Shown in pieces: positions 9,361 through 18,498 of a stretch of DNA of 48,961 nt. The notes beneath the pieces are model-generated. The model had not been told where the DNA came from. It did not search any database and worked only from the letters and a program-made list of their open reading frames with translations. Location: the NCBI GenBank assembly GCA_028066245.1, contig JALCBR010000026.1:1-48961 (forward strand), in the 5' to 3' direction. Source of the stretch: Pirellulales bacterium (GTDB lineage: Bacteria > Planctomycetota > Planctomycetia > Pirellulales > S012-138). Each line of letters begins with the position of its first letter. The first letter of the stretch is position 1. The translations under genes and the position numbers were made by a program.

Positions 9361-9957
9361 GTTGGCTTGAACTGGTCTGGAGAATTGAGAACAGGTCTAA
9401 GCGGGGCGATCGGGCAGATTTGGCCCACGTGGATTTCTCAGTCAACGATGCCGTAGATTCGGAGCGGCCACGGCTAAACAGTCATCCCCGCTCGCGGCCG
9501 TTAGCCCAGCCGGGCGTCACCAGTCTGGAAAGACGTCGAATCTAACGATTGTATCGTTTCATCAGCGCGCTGGCGCTTCAATCGCGGCGGCCAAGCCAAT
9601 GGCCTATACTATGTCCAATGGTGGCGGTTGACTTCATAGCGAAAAACCACAGCCAGCGAACTTGCCAGGCATTGGGTTCGTATGAACACAGTTCATCCTG
9701 GACGGACGGCTACGCTCGGCGACGGAGTTTCACCAACAGAGAATCAGACCGCGGCGCGATCTTGCCCTGGAGATTGCTCACGGGATCGGCTTCTCTGCAA
9801 CTTTCCAGTGATTGTGCCGTCGGAGCAGTGTACTGACTGCTGGTGAAATCAGTCTGCCTGGATGGGAAACCCGCAGATCAGCCGCGCCTCAGGTTCACAT
9901 TTCAACTTTGCGTCACAATGGCGTTCCATCATCCCTTCGTTTGAAGTCGCTGCCACG
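9361..9957. other. Non-coding or unrecognised stretch
   Basis: This ~600-bp interval has only short open frames (for example 9549-9836, TTG start) whose translations lack hydrophobic pattern, domain similarity or a ribosome site. No tRNA, hairpin terminator or repeat is visible. It may hold the promoter of the zinc-ribbon gene. Confidence 0.4.
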
Positions 9958-10500
9958 ATGCCTGTGATTTACAACTTGCCGTGCCCTTTTTGCAAAAGCA
10001 AACTGCATGTTGACTCATCTCAGTCTGGCTTGGATTTGCCCTGCCCAGAATGTGGAAAGGCCGTCAATGTTCCCACGTTGCGGGGGCTACAAAAGCTGGA
10101 GGTCGCTTCCCAGGCAGATACACAGCAGGTATGGCGGTGGGGCGCGCGAGAGGGGCTGTTAGTCGTCGCCGTGATTTTGATCCTCACAGGGCTGATCTGC
10201 TCTTACTTCACGGGTGGATTTTCGACAGTGACGATGCAACTGAGTGACTACCCGGCATTTTATCCTGATCCTGAGCTTTCTCTTGAAGAGACGTGGATTT
10301 ACTTTCGCTACCTGGAGAAGGCCGGCCTAAGCAGTGAGCCTGAGCAGCACATTCAAAAAATTGCGATGCAGCACGAGCAAGAAAAATTGATGGCCTGGGC
10401 CTTGTTGAGTGTCGCCGGCGTAGGGTGCATTCTAGCAGTCATTGCCGTGACGATCTTCCGGACCAAAACAGTTGGAAGCGGCCGACGGCGTCGTGCGTGA
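9958..10500 (+). CDS. Zinc-ribbon membrane protein
   Basis: Encodes 180 residues from ATG 9958. The N terminus is a treble-clef/zinc-ribbon with two CxxC knuckles, LPCPFCKSKL (Cys9/12) and LPCPECGKAVNVP (Cys29/32). It is followed by a hydrophobic segment at ~66-84 and a second at ~146-167, then a basic tail ending GRRRRA. The ribbon and tail are thus predicted in the cytoplasm with a ~60-residue outer loop containing paired acidic/aromatic residues. Such ribbon-plus-membrane proteins are numerous in planctomycetes and uncharacterised. The gene ends 62 bp before the convergent DegT gene. Function unknown. Confidence 0.72.
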   Translation: MPVIYNLPCPFCKSKLHVDSSQSGLDLPCPECGKAVNVPTLRGLQKLEVASQADTQQVWRWGAREGLLVVAVILILTGLICSYFTGGFSTVTMQLSDYPAFYPDPELSLEETWIYFRYLEKAGLSSEPEQHIQKIAMQHEQEKLMAWALLSVAGVGCILAVIAVTIFRTKTVGSGRRRRA

Positions 10501-10562
10501 ATAGCGCTTGCGAAGCAGAGCTACGGATCAGTGGCATCCCGCGTAGACTAAGCGCTTCTGCA

Positions 10563-11768
10563 TCATGGGCCACTGCCAAGGGAAAGTAACGCTTCGATCA
10601 CTGCGGTCAGCGTCTGTTCAGGCTCCAACAGCACAGGGTGGTGCAAGATGAGCAGCTCACTGGCCGCCCTGTGGGCCTGGGGCAAGTCTCCTACTTTGCG
10701 GCAGCGGCGTTCACTGCGTCCGGCAAAGCCGCGAAACCCGGTATCAAGCGCCACGCCGGCGGCTCGGGCGGCGGCGGAAAACGCCTCGCGGTCGAGCTTC
10801 CCATCGCCCTGCTGATACCACATTCCCAACTTATAAAACCCTGTCTGATGCCGTTGCGAGGTTGTTCCCGGCGATGACGCTGGCGCCAAGGACGAGCCCT
10901 GCGTACAAACACTTTCTGCGCCGCTGGCCGTTGTTTTCAACGGCTGTAAACTGGAGATTGCGGTAAGTTGACGACACAAAGACTCGGCAGCCTTGTGGCG
11001 GCGGTCATTGTCCGCATCCAACTGTTCAAGCTGCGGACGAAGGACGGCAGCTTGCAGTTCGCTGAGGGGGAAAGCTTCATTACCCCGTTCCCGGAAAACC
11101 TTGGTCCGTTGCAGCGCCGCAGCATCGTCTGTCAGAATTGCTCCACCTCGGCCGGCTGTCAGCAGCTTGCTGCCGCCAAAGCTCAGTACGCCGATGTCTC
11201 CCCAAGTTCCCGCTCGCTTGCCTTGATTCCACGCCCCAGGGCATTGGCAAGCGTCTTCAATGACCTTAAGGTCAGCGCGGTTGGCAATCGCCCGCAATTT
11301 TCGCATCGGAATCATCCCGCCGTGCAGATGAGAAGCGATCACTGCTTTCGTTGAGGGCCCCATGGCATCTTCAACCTGTGAAGTATCGAGATTCACATCA
11401 CTGGCGTTGACATCGATCAGCACAGGCCGCGCGCCGACGGACTCGATCGCGCGAAAATTTCCGGGAAAATCATACGCAGCCAACAAAACTTCATCGCCTG
11501 GACCGATGCCCAGACCTCGCAATGCCAATTCCACGGCGATAGTCCCGGAGGAACACAGGGATGCATGCGCAACTCCGTGGTATGCCGCCAACTCTTCGGA
11601 GAACGCCTGGCATTCCTGGCCATGATATCGTCCCCAATCTCCGGACGAGTACACACGATCTAAAGCCGCGCGGACGCTCTCATCAGCGCGCGGCCAACCC
11701 GGCGGGTGCAAACGCAAACCGGTTTTGTCAGGCAGGGGTGGGTGGGAGTGGCTTTCAGCGGACGTCAT
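10563..11768 (-). CDS. DegT/DnrJ/EryC1/StrS family PLP-dependent aminotransferase
   Basis: Encodes 401 residues from ATG 11768. An in-frame ATG at 11861 would add 31 unconserved residues and leave only 17 bp to the divergent methyltransferase gene. Fold-type I sugar-aminotransferase features are present: SSGTIAVELALRGLGIGPGDEV (phosphate-binding loop), VIEDACQ with the Asp contacting the pyridine nitrogen (D172), and SFGGSKLLTAGRGGAI with the PLP lysine K201. These enzymes aminate keto-sugars for surface polysaccharides or secondary metabolites. GERGNEAFPLSELQAAVL-type sequence further supports the family. The region after ~300 is more variable and contains a Ser/Thr-rich loop. No sugar-nucleotide genes adjoin it, so the substrate is unknown. 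Confidence 0.85.
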   Translation of the reverse strand: MTSAESHSHPPLPDKTGLRLHPPGWPRADESVRAALDRVYSSGDWGRYHGQECQAFSEELAAYHGVAHASLCSSGTIAVELALRGLGIGPGDEVLLAAYDFPGNFRAIESVGARPVLIDVNASDVNLDTSQVEDAMGPSTKAVIASHLHGGMIPMRKLRAIANRADLKVIEDACQCPGAWNQGKRAGTWGDIGVLSFGGSKLLTAGRGGAILTDDAAALQRTKVFRERGNEAFPLSELQAAVLRPQLEQLDADNDRRHKAAESLCRQLTAISSLQPLKTTASGAESVCTQGSSLAPASSPGTTSQRHQTGFYKLGMWYQQGDGKLDREAFSAAARAAGVALDTGFRGFAGRSERRCRKVGDLPQAHRAASELLILHHPVLLEPEQTLTAVIEALLSLGSGP

Positions 11769-11878
11769 CGACAGTGCCTGGTTGTCTTGGCGGCGTAGTT
11801 CCTGGTGTAGGCCTGGAGGAGTATGATTCAAATTATTGTCCGAACGGCTGCCTTCGATCATAACCCAACGTCGATCTG

Positions 11879-12706
11879 ATGAAACTTGGCGATTTCACCG
11901 AGAATGCCGCGATCTATGAAGACGCCCGGCCAAGCTACCCGGACCGGCTTGTGCAAGATCTGATCGCGGATGCCGGCGTCAAATCCGGGAGTTCCATCGC
12001 TGAGATTGGCGCCGGCACGGGGAAATTCACGCGAATGTTGGTCCAACGGGGACTCCGTGTCACGGCGTTGGAACCCAGCGCGGCAATGCGCGACGCCGCC
12101 CCCCAGATGAAGAACGTCACTTGGACTGACGGAACCTTCACGCAGACACGCTTGCCGGGGGAGTCGCAGGATTGGATTGTTGCTGCTCAGTCTTTTCACT
12201 GGGCCAATCCGAAAACAGACCTGCCGGAATTGCGTCGCGTGCTACGATCGGATTGTCGCCTGACGATCTTTTGGAACGATCGACTGAATGATCGCCACCC
12301 CGTTTTGCGTCGCGCCGTCGAGATCATCTCGGAAATCGTACCGAACTTTGACGAGGCCTATCGCCAGTTGAATTGGAGTGAAATCTTGACCAGCAGTGGC
12401 GATTTCTCTGACGTGATCGTCCGCACCCAGGAGCACGTTTTTCCGATGTCCTCCACGCAATTTCTCAACTACTGGCGAAGTCACAACCGCTTCACCGTGA
12501 CAGCAGGCGAAGAGCGTCGGGAACAGGTTCTTCGTGAGCTAAAAGCCTACCTGGATTCACTCAGTGAAACCGAATTGGGCCAAAACGAGAACATCGCCGT
12601 TGTTGGCCAAGGGATGGATTCACAACGCGAACAGAGTGAGCGCGGAAATGCCGTCAAGTTGCACCTGCCGCTGATTTGCCAGTCGTGGAGCGCCAAGCGA
12701 ACCTGA
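11879..12706 (+). CDS. Class I SAM-dependent methyltransferase
   Basis: Encodes 275 residues from ATG 11879. The Rossmann motif I is IAEIGAGTGKFTRML (residues 40-54). Motif II (VTALEPSAAMRDAA) supplies the acidic residue for SAM ribose, and SFHWANP and LRSDCRLTIFWNDR form later motifs. The N terminus, FTENAAIYEDARPSYP, is typical of the UbiE/tam-like small-molecule methyltransferase group (Methyltransf_11). The substrate cannot be read from the sequence. It is divergent from the DegT aminotransferase, with starts ~110 bp apart, so the two could share control. A hairpin at 12899-12922 lies between it and the convergent protease gene. Confidence 0.85.
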   Translation: MKLGDFTENAAIYEDARPSYPDRLVQDLIADAGVKSGSSIAEIGAGTGKFTRMLVQRGLRVTALEPSAAMRDAAPQMKNVTWTDGTFTQTRLPGESQDWIVAAQSFHWANPKTDLPELRRVLRSDCRLTIFWNDRLNDRHPVLRRAVEIISEIVPNFDEAYRQLNWSEILTSSGDFSDVIVRTQEHVFPMSSTQFLNYWRSHNRFTVTAGEERREQVLRELKAYLDSLSETELGQNENIAVVGQGMDSQREQSERGNAVKLHLPLICQSWSAKRT

Positions 12707-12898
12707 CACGCCGCCCGCGAGTCTGCGAGACGGTCATGCCAGATTGTGCTTGGGCAAGAAAAAGGCGACCTGCTCTCTCGTGCTTCGCCTTGTTTCAAGG
12801 AATCTGTCCTCTTCAGAAATGCAAGGTAAGGAATCGCCTTGCATTCCACCGTGGACAAATCCTCAACCAGCGTCACACGATCGATCGGTCGCCCGCGT

Positions 12899-12922
12899 CA
12901 TGCTCAAATTAGTTTGAGCATG
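12899..12922. terminator. Perfect 10-bp stem-loop between convergent genes
   Basis: The sequence catgctcaaa-ttag-tttgagcatg is a perfect inverted repeat with a 4-nt loop. It lies after the methyltransferase stop and 42 bp beyond the stop of the protease gene on the other strand. There is no T-run on either side, so it could be a weak bidirectional terminator or an mRNA 3'-end stabiliser. Confidence 0.45.
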
Positions 12923-12963
12923 GGATCCAAACTGAGCTGACCCGGAGGCCAGTCAAGCTTCGG

Positions 12964-14439
12964 CTATTTCGAATCTCCTTCTTTGGCTTCCGGAAGCTCT
13001 ACGCCAAGCGCTTTGATGCAGAAGTTCGCCGTTTTGTCAAACGTCGCCCATTCAGGGTTATCGAACTTGTAGTCATACAGATCGCGCCAGCCAGATCCGT
13101 CATGATAGTAGCTTTCCCGAGGGTTGGCCTTGGAGATCACTGTTGGGCCAGAGGGACCGGGGTTGCCGAGGAGAACTGGAATTTCCGAAGTTCTGTCGAT
13201 GGCTTGGCCGCCACCAGAAACTTCGAGGTAGACATAGAAGTCTTCATCCTTCTTGAACTTAACTGCATCGTTCAAGTCAACGGTATGAACGCCCGTGACG
13301 TCTGCTCTGCCACGAACGGAGGTCAGCTCATCCAGCAACAAACCATCTTCGAATCGATCGAAGATCTTGACAACGTAGTTGACGTTGTCAGCGCATGTCA
13401 CGAAGTTGACGGCTTGAACTTCGTGGTTGCCAGTGGCTTTGAACGAGTTAAATGCGCGCTTGACGCCCGGAACATCGCCTCGCCAACCGTGATAGTCATG
13501 GTAGTAGAAGACGTTGTACTTCAGTGGCTCGATGTTTCTGAACGAGACAGCACCCAACTCAATGTGTTGGCAAGCATGTTTGTCGAAGTAAGAAATCCAC
13601 ATGTAGCCGTCTTCACCCCGCCGAGTTCCCCAACTGTTTTTGATCAGCCAGGCGCCGGGGAGCGGGGCGCGTTTCTTGTCATCGGATGTGATCTTCGTGT
13701 CATCCCATCCAACGATTGCAACGGAGTGATTGGGCTTGCTGCGGCTTGAAGCGGGTTGGTAGTGGATGTGCTCTTTTGAATTGAAACGACCACCGGAACA
13801 GTAGCAAGTTGCAACTGCGCCTTCTTCCATGATTCTGCGTTTGATCTTGTCGAGGTTCTCCAGGTTTGGTCCAGCGACGAACCATTCGATGTCGCGAACG
13901 AAGTATTTTTGGTAATCGCTGTTATTCTTTTCAGGCGCCTCTCGGAACCAAACACGATCTCCTTTGGAGTCATTGGAATCGGCGCAAAAGACGATGCCAT
14001 CTCCCCGGCTGATGTAGGCAGCGGTTACACGGTAGTCACCGCCTTGGTGAACGGTCATTCCGACCTTCTCGTCCATGTCAGCTTGATCGGAATTGTGAAA
14101 TTTGTTGAACCCATTCCACCAATCAAGGTGGTACTCAGAAAGGTTGGGAACTCCGGTCTGACCACTGGCTTCCCATACACCTTTCATGATCATATTGCTT
14201 TCGATTGAAGCAATTGAGCCATGAGCCCAGCACGTGCCACCTGCCTGTTGTTTCACAGAAGTGACGTGAGAATCTTTGCGCAAGTCAAAGGAAGAGGGAA
14301 TGGATGACTTCGCTACCTCAGAAGCTGCCTCTCCCCTTCTTCCCCTGCTCCGAGATCCAGAGTTCTCCTGGCCATGGGCTGACTGACCAACAGCCAACAC
14401 CATCGTGAGTACCGTCGCCAGTGCGTAAACCTTTTTCAT
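12964..14439 (-). CDS. Secreted C1 family (papain-like) cysteine protease
   Basis: Encodes 491 residues from ATG 14439, with a strong SD (GAGAGGA) 5 bp upstream. Residues 1-23 are a signal peptide ending AHG. A short Ser/Arg-rich segment follows, then the papain fold from ~46 (IPSSFDLRKD). Gln64 (oxyanion hole) and Cys70 lie in VKQQAGGTCWAHGSI, His in NHSVAIVGWDD, and Asn in LIKNSWGTRRGEDGYMWISY, so the catalytic set is complete. Papain's CWAF is CWAH here, and the disulfide cysteine before the nucleophile is replaced by Gly. No long inhibitory propeptide is present. From ~325 a beta-rich domain begins (NHEVQAVNFVTCADNVNYVV), resembling the lectin-like domain found in bacterial C1 proteases. 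Exported; substrates unknown. Confidence 0.88.
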   Translation of the reverse strand: MKKVYALATVLTMVLAVGQSAHGQENSGSRSRGRRGEAASEVAKSSIPSSFDLRKDSHVTSVKQQAGGTCWAHGSIASIESNMIMKGVWEASGQTGVPNLSEYHLDWWNGFNKFHNSDQADMDEKVGMTVHQGGDYRVTAAYISRGDGIVFCADSNDSKGDRVWFREAPEKNNSDYQKYFVRDIEWFVAGPNLENLDKIKRRIMEEGAVATCYCSGGRFNSKEHIHYQPASSRSKPNHSVAIVGWDDTKITSDDKKRAPLPGAWLIKNSWGTRRGEDGYMWISYFDKHACQHIELGAVSFRNIEPLKYNVFYYHDYHGWRGDVPGVKRAFNSFKATGNHEVQAVNFVTCADNVNYVVKIFDRFEDGLLLDELTSVRGRADVTGVHTVDLNDAVKFKKDEDFYVYLEVSGGGQAIDRTSEIPVLLGNPGPSGPTVISKANPRESYYHDGSGWRDLYDYKFDNPEWATFDKTANFCIKALGVELPEAKEGDSK

Positions 14440-14938
14440 TTTTTCCTCTCACTGGTGAATGAAGACAATGTTCAGGTTGATACCTGAATCGATAGATCCC
14501 TGCGAGACAATTGACGCTTTCTTGTTGACGTCTAATTCGCAGGCTACAGGCGGGCTTTGACAGCACGGCGTCAGAATGATTCACGCCATCTAGCTGTCGA
14601 CAAAAAGTTGTCACTTCTTGTTTTTCTTTCGTTCCGATTGTAACACGGCAGAAGCAAGAAATGGAGTCGCGAAAAGCACGAGCATTTCTTGATCGTGGCC
14701 GGCTGCTGATTTATCAACGGCTGGGTGCTTTCGGAGAGGGATTCCAAATCTTTTACGAAGTACCGCGATTTGCGAGGTTCAAACTTACTCTTGGCTCGGA
14801 TTGAAGACGCTAGAGTGGCGTTTTCGACAGACCGGATTGCTCAGGAATTTTAGTCCGTTTTGTAGGACTGATGCCAGCAACTTTGATCGCTTTTTCGAAC
14901 AGAAACGAGCCAATTTTGCGCCTCGCTGATTCCTGACT
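14440..14938. other. Divergent promoter region
   Basis: This ~500-bp gap lies between the starts of the protease gene (minus) and the phosphofructokinase gene (plus). It is more A+T-rich than its surroundings, especially around 14590-14650, and holds no convincing ORF or hairpin. Promoters for both genes are expected, but I cannot place them. Confidence 0.4.
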
Positions 14939-16216
14939 ATGTCTAACCTGATTGTTGCCCAGAGCGGCGGACCCAGCCCTGTCATTAATAATTCGCTCTG
15001 CGGAATTGTGGAAGCGGCGCGAGATCATGCCGTGATTGATCGCGTTTATGGAGCGTTGCATGGCATCGAAGGGGTTCTCAAGGAAGAACTGATTGACCTC
15101 TCCGCGCAACCTCAGGAAGAGATTGCTCTCTTGGGTGTTACGCCAGCGGCCGGATTTATCGGCACTTGCCGCTATAAGCTTCGATCAGAACAGCAACAGG
15201 ATTTCCAGCGCGTGATCGATGTCTTCCGCGCGCACGACATTGGCTACTTCTTGTACATCGGCGGCAATGACTCGATGGACACGGCCGATAAGGTTGCGCA
15301 AGTAGCCCACCAGCGCGGCCTGGATCTTATCTCGATCGGCGTTCCCAAAACGATTGATAACGACATGGGCGACTCAGCGTTCCGGCTGATCGATCACACT
15401 CCCGGCTACGGCTCAACGGCCAAGTATTGGATGCACATGGTGCAATTTGCCGACGAAGAAAATCGCGGCTCCTCTCCAGCCGACCCGGTGTTAGTGCTGC
15501 AAGCAATGGGTCGCAAGATTGGTTTCATTCCCGCCGCCGCACGCTTGGCTGATCCTCACCGCGCACTACCGTTGATAATTTTTCTGGCAGAGCGGGCCTG
15601 TTCGCTCGAGCAATTGGCCGATCATGTGAATGACCAACTGCGGCAATCCGGCCGGGCGATCGTCGTCATCAGCGAGGGGTTCGATGTCGGCAACCTTGGT
15701 GAAGTGAAAGATGCATTCGGCCATACTTCGTTCAGTTCCAGCCACCAGACGGTCGCTGGAACAGTCGTGAACTATCTCAACACCGTCGGCTTGGCCGCTC
15801 GTGGCGCTGCCAGGGGAAACATTCCTGGTACGGACCAGCGGCACAACATGGCGTTCGCCAGCACAGTGGATTTGGCGGAAGCCTACGAAGTTGGTCGTAA
15901 AGCCGTGGAGTTGGCAGCCGCAGGTGAGAGTGGATTCATGGCTACGATTCTGCGCGAGCTCGGCTCGCCCTATCGCGTTCGCTATGACAAAGCTCCGCTT
16001 GCTGAAGTTGCCAACAGGGAACGCGTGTTCCCTGCGGATTGGATCTCGCCTGACGGTACGGATGTGACGGACGCGTTCTTGGAGTACGCAAAGCCGTTGG
16101 TGGGGGAAGAGATGCAACAGCTTCCGCTGGAAGGTGGGCGAATTCGTTTGGCACGGTTGACGCCTGTCTTTGCGGAAAAGCGGTTGGAGCCCTATGAACC
16201 CCAAGCCAATCGCTAG
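14939..16216 (+). CDS. pfp: 6-phosphofructokinase, probably PPi-dependent
   Basis: Encodes 425 residues from ATG 14939. The enzyme phosphorylates fructose-6-phosphate at C1 in glycolysis. The N-terminal QSGGPSPVINNSL is the phosphate-donor loop of group II PFKs. Residues 108-112 read GGNDS and 136-142 PKTIDND. In PPi-using enzymes the second residue of PKTIDND is Lys, whereas ATP enzymes have Gly, so this Lys favours pyrophosphate (known family rule; inference for this protein). The usual GGDDS motif has its first Asp replaced by Asn, which is odd, since that position helps discriminate the donor. TPGYGSTAKYW and GRKIGFIPAAARLA are further group II blocks. No other glycolytic gene adjoins it. 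Confidence 0.86.
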   Translation: MSNLIVAQSGGPSPVINNSLCGIVEAARDHAVIDRVYGALHGIEGVLKEELIDLSAQPQEEIALLGVTPAAGFIGTCRYKLRSEQQQDFQRVIDVFRAHDIGYFLYIGGNDSMDTADKVAQVAHQRGLDLISIGVPKTIDNDMGDSAFRLIDHTPGYGSTAKYWMHMVQFADEENRGSSPADPVLVLQAMGRKIGFIPAAARLADPHRALPLIIFLAERACSLEQLADHVNDQLRQSGRAIVVISEGFDVGNLGEVKDAFGHTSFSSSHQTVAGTVVNYLNTVGLAARGAARGNIPGTDQRHNMAFASTVDLAEAYEVGRKAVELAAAGESGFMATILRELGSPYRVRYDKAPLAEVANRERVFPADWISPDGTDVTDAFLEYAKPLVGEEMQQLPLEGGRIRLARLTPVFAEKRLEPYEPQANR

Positions 16217-16353
16217 AGCATGTCGGGAAAGCTGCCTCCAGTGTTCGATTTCTCGCAAATGAGGGCGATGATTGACCCGTCCATGCGCCCGGCGTATTGT
16301 GACACGCAATAGGCAGTGTCATTTTCTCAAGGACTTCTTCAGGCTTGGCCCCC

Positions 16354-18012
16354 ATGACTCATCAATTCTTGTTCTTGCTGGCGGTTTGCTGTTCAAACTT
16401 TTTTGCATCTGGCAATGCGGTGCAACAAGGTGGGCAGCAGCAGGTCAGCCCTGCCGCCCGAGCAGAAGTTCTCCGCGGGGCGTATGATCGCTCTCGGGCT
16501 AACAATGACCTGTTGTATTACTACCTGAACGTTCGCATTGACCCAGAACGTAAACACATCAGCGGTAAAAACACCATTCGCTTTAAGATGCTGGAAGCGG
16601 ACAATCTCATTCAAATTGACCTGCACGAAGCATTGGGTGTTGAGAAGATCTTGTTTCGAGAGAAGCCGCTGGAGTACACCCGCGAAATGAACGCGGTCTT
16701 TATCCGCTTTCCGCAGTTGCTAAAAGCCGGCGAGACCTACGAGATCGAGTTTCATTATTTCGGCAACCCCAAGAAGCAGGCCCGTTTCGGTGGAATCGCA
16801 TTTCGCGTTGATCCGCAGGGCCGCCCCTGGGTCAACACAGCTTGCCAAGGCGATGGCTCGAGCATGTGGTGGCCTAGCAAGGACCACTGGCGTGACGAAG
16901 TGGAATCGATGGACATCAGTGTCGCCGTGCCGAATGCTCTGACGAACGTTTCCAACGGTCGATTCCAAGGCAAGGTTGATCTAGGCGATGGCTATACACG
17001 ATGGGATTATCACGTCAGCTATCCCATTAACTCTTACTGCGTGTCCTTGAACGTCGGCACGTATGAACACTTCTCTGAAGAGTTCCACGACCTGACGCTT
17101 GACTACTACGTGCTGCCGGAACGCCTGGATGATGCCAAGGCACAGTTCGCGCAGGTCAAGCCCATGATGGAAGCCTTCTATCACTACTTCGGCGAATATC
17201 CTTTTCAGCGCGACGGCTTCAAACTGATTCACGTGCCTTACGCCGGCATGGAACATCAATCGGCCGTGACCTACGGCAACCAATTCACCAACGGCTATCG
17301 CAATCGCGATTGGACTGGCGTGGGCGTAAGCATGAAGTTTGACTTCATCATCATCCATGAGAGTGGCCACGAGTGGTTTGGTAACGCGGTCAGCGCGGCG
17401 GATGTTTCCGATATGTGGATCCACGAAGGCTGGACCACATATTTAGAGTGCATGTATGTGGAGCAGGTTTTTGGATATGAAGACGCGCTCAAGTACACCA
17501 ACGGCTACAAGAACAAGGTTCGCAACCGGCAGCCGATCATTACCAAACGCGGTTTGCATCGCACCCCGCCACAGGATATGTACTTCAAGGGAGCGCTCTT
17601 TCTGCACACACTGCGAAACGTGATGCATGATGACGAGAAATGGTGGGCGCTAGTTCGAGCTACCTATGATCAGTTCAAATACAAAAACATCCTCACGGAA
17701 GAGATGATTGCGCTCTTCAATGAACATTTTGACCGCGACATGACGCCGATCTTTGACGAGTATCTACGGCATGCCCAATTGCCAACGTTGGAACTGCAAT
17801 TCGATGCGGCCGCCGACACAGTCAAGTACCGCTGGCGGGCATCAGAGGAGAGCTTCAACATGCCCATCCGCGTGGGCACCAGCGACGCCTGGCAGACCAT
17901 CCAGCCAACAACTCAATGGCAGAGTATGGAGACAGAGCTTGCCGCGGATGATTTTGCCGTGGCGACTGACTTGTACTATGTGAATGTTGACAAGAAAGAT
18001 GCCGCGAACTGA
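16354..18012 (+). CDS. M1 family zinc aminopeptidase, exported
   Basis: Encodes 552 residues from ATG 16354 (a TTG 9 bp earlier is also in frame). A signal peptide covers ~1-21 (LFLLAVCCSNFFASG). M1 hallmarks are all present. The exopeptidase motif appears as YAGMEHQS (~296-303; classic GAMEN variant). Zinc-binding HESGHEWFGN is at 335-344, and the third ligand Glu358 lies in WIHEGWTTYLE. The N-terminal beta-domain (~50-250) contains HISGKNTIRF. It lacks the C-terminal ERAP1-like helical domain of long M1 enzymes, and therefore resembles the shorter secreted M1 group. It should release N-terminal amino acids outside the cytoplasm, supplying peptides for uptake. It lies 137 bp after the PFK gene. 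Confidence 0.9.
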   Translation: MTHQFLFLLAVCCSNFFASGNAVQQGGQQQVSPAARAEVLRGAYDRSRANNDLLYYYLNVRIDPERKHISGKNTIRFKMLEADNLIQIDLHEALGVEKILFREKPLEYTREMNAVFIRFPQLLKAGETYEIEFHYFGNPKKQARFGGIAFRVDPQGRPWVNTACQGDGSSMWWPSKDHWRDEVESMDISVAVPNALTNVSNGRFQGKVDLGDGYTRWDYHVSYPINSYCVSLNVGTYEHFSEEFHDLTLDYYVLPERLDDAKAQFAQVKPMMEAFYHYFGEYPFQRDGFKLIHVPYAGMEHQSAVTYGNQFTNGYRNRDWTGVGVSMKFDFIIIHESGHEWFGNAVSAADVSDMWIHEGWTTYLECMYVEQVFGYEDALKYTNGYKNKVRNRQPIITKRGLHRTPPQDMYFKGALFLHTLRNVMHDDEKWWALVRATYDQFKYKNILTEEMIALFNEHFDRDMTPIFDEYLRHAQLPTLELQFDAAADTVKYRWRASEESFNMPIRVGTSDAWQTIQPTTQWQSMETELAADDFAVATDLYYVNVDKKDAAN

Positions 18013-18053
18013 CCGGGCAGTCGGTCACGGTCAACAGGCCTGCCGTCCGGCTA

Positions 18054-18332
18054 TCAGGGCTCACAGAGTGGAGCCCGTTTTTCAGTAATCGCTGGCGTGG
18101 CGCGAGCCATTTCCGCGTTGAGAGCGATGAATTCCTGCCACTCTGTAGGCACATCGACATCTTGATAGATCGCTTCGACTGGGCATTCCGGTGCGCAAGC
18201 ACCACAGTCGATACATTCTTCGGGTTCGATGTACAACATCTGCTCCCCTTCATGGAAGCAATCGCAAGGGCAGACTGTAACACAGTCTGTGTACTTGCAG
18301 CCAAAACAGGGCGCTGTGACGACAAAGGGCAT
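18054..18332 (-). CDS. fdxA: 7Fe ferredoxin (FdxA-like)
   Basis: Encodes 92 residues from ATG 18332. The N terminus, PFVVTAPCFGCKYTDCVTVC, closely matches FdxA/Azotobacter ferredoxin I. Cys9, Cys17 and a later Cys should hold a [3Fe-4S] cluster, and Cys21 plus CIDCGACAPECP should hold a [4Fe-4S] cluster; Cys12 corresponds to the free cysteine of the family. The CDCFHEGEQMLYIEPEECIDC stretch is nearly canonical. The protein is a small soluble electron carrier. It lies convergent to the M1 gene and divergent from the sigma-kinase gene; the 166-bp shared upstream region might be jointly controlled. The C-terminal ~25 residues are variable. Confidence 0.92.
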   Translation of the reverse strand: MPFVVTAPCFGCKYTDCVTVCPCDCFHEGEQMLYIEPEECIDCGACAPECPVEAIYQDVDVPTEWQEFIALNAEMARATPAITEKRAPLCEP

Positions 18333-18498
18333 GAGGTTTCCTTCGCAAAGGAGTTGTTCGTACGGACGGTCGAGAGCATCTCTCCCATCGGTTCATGCCT
18401 TTTCCCAGGCACCACGGCCAAAAAACTGAGGATTCGCGTTGGCCGGCGGGGAATTGCCGAGAACAATACAGCGACCACACGTCCTTGGGGATTTCGCC

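Noticed and set aside
9549-9836. 95-residue plus-strand frame in the 600-bp gap
   Set aside because: TTG start, no SD, mixed polar composition and no similarity I recognise; insufficient to call a gene.
13102-13749. 215-residue plus-strand frame
   Set aside because: Antisense to the C1 protease, which has a complete catalytic set and SD; the frame is a composition shadow.
15566-16309. 247-residue minus-strand frame
   Set aside because: It overlaps the phosphofructokinase gene antisense, starts at a non-conserved site and has no family features.
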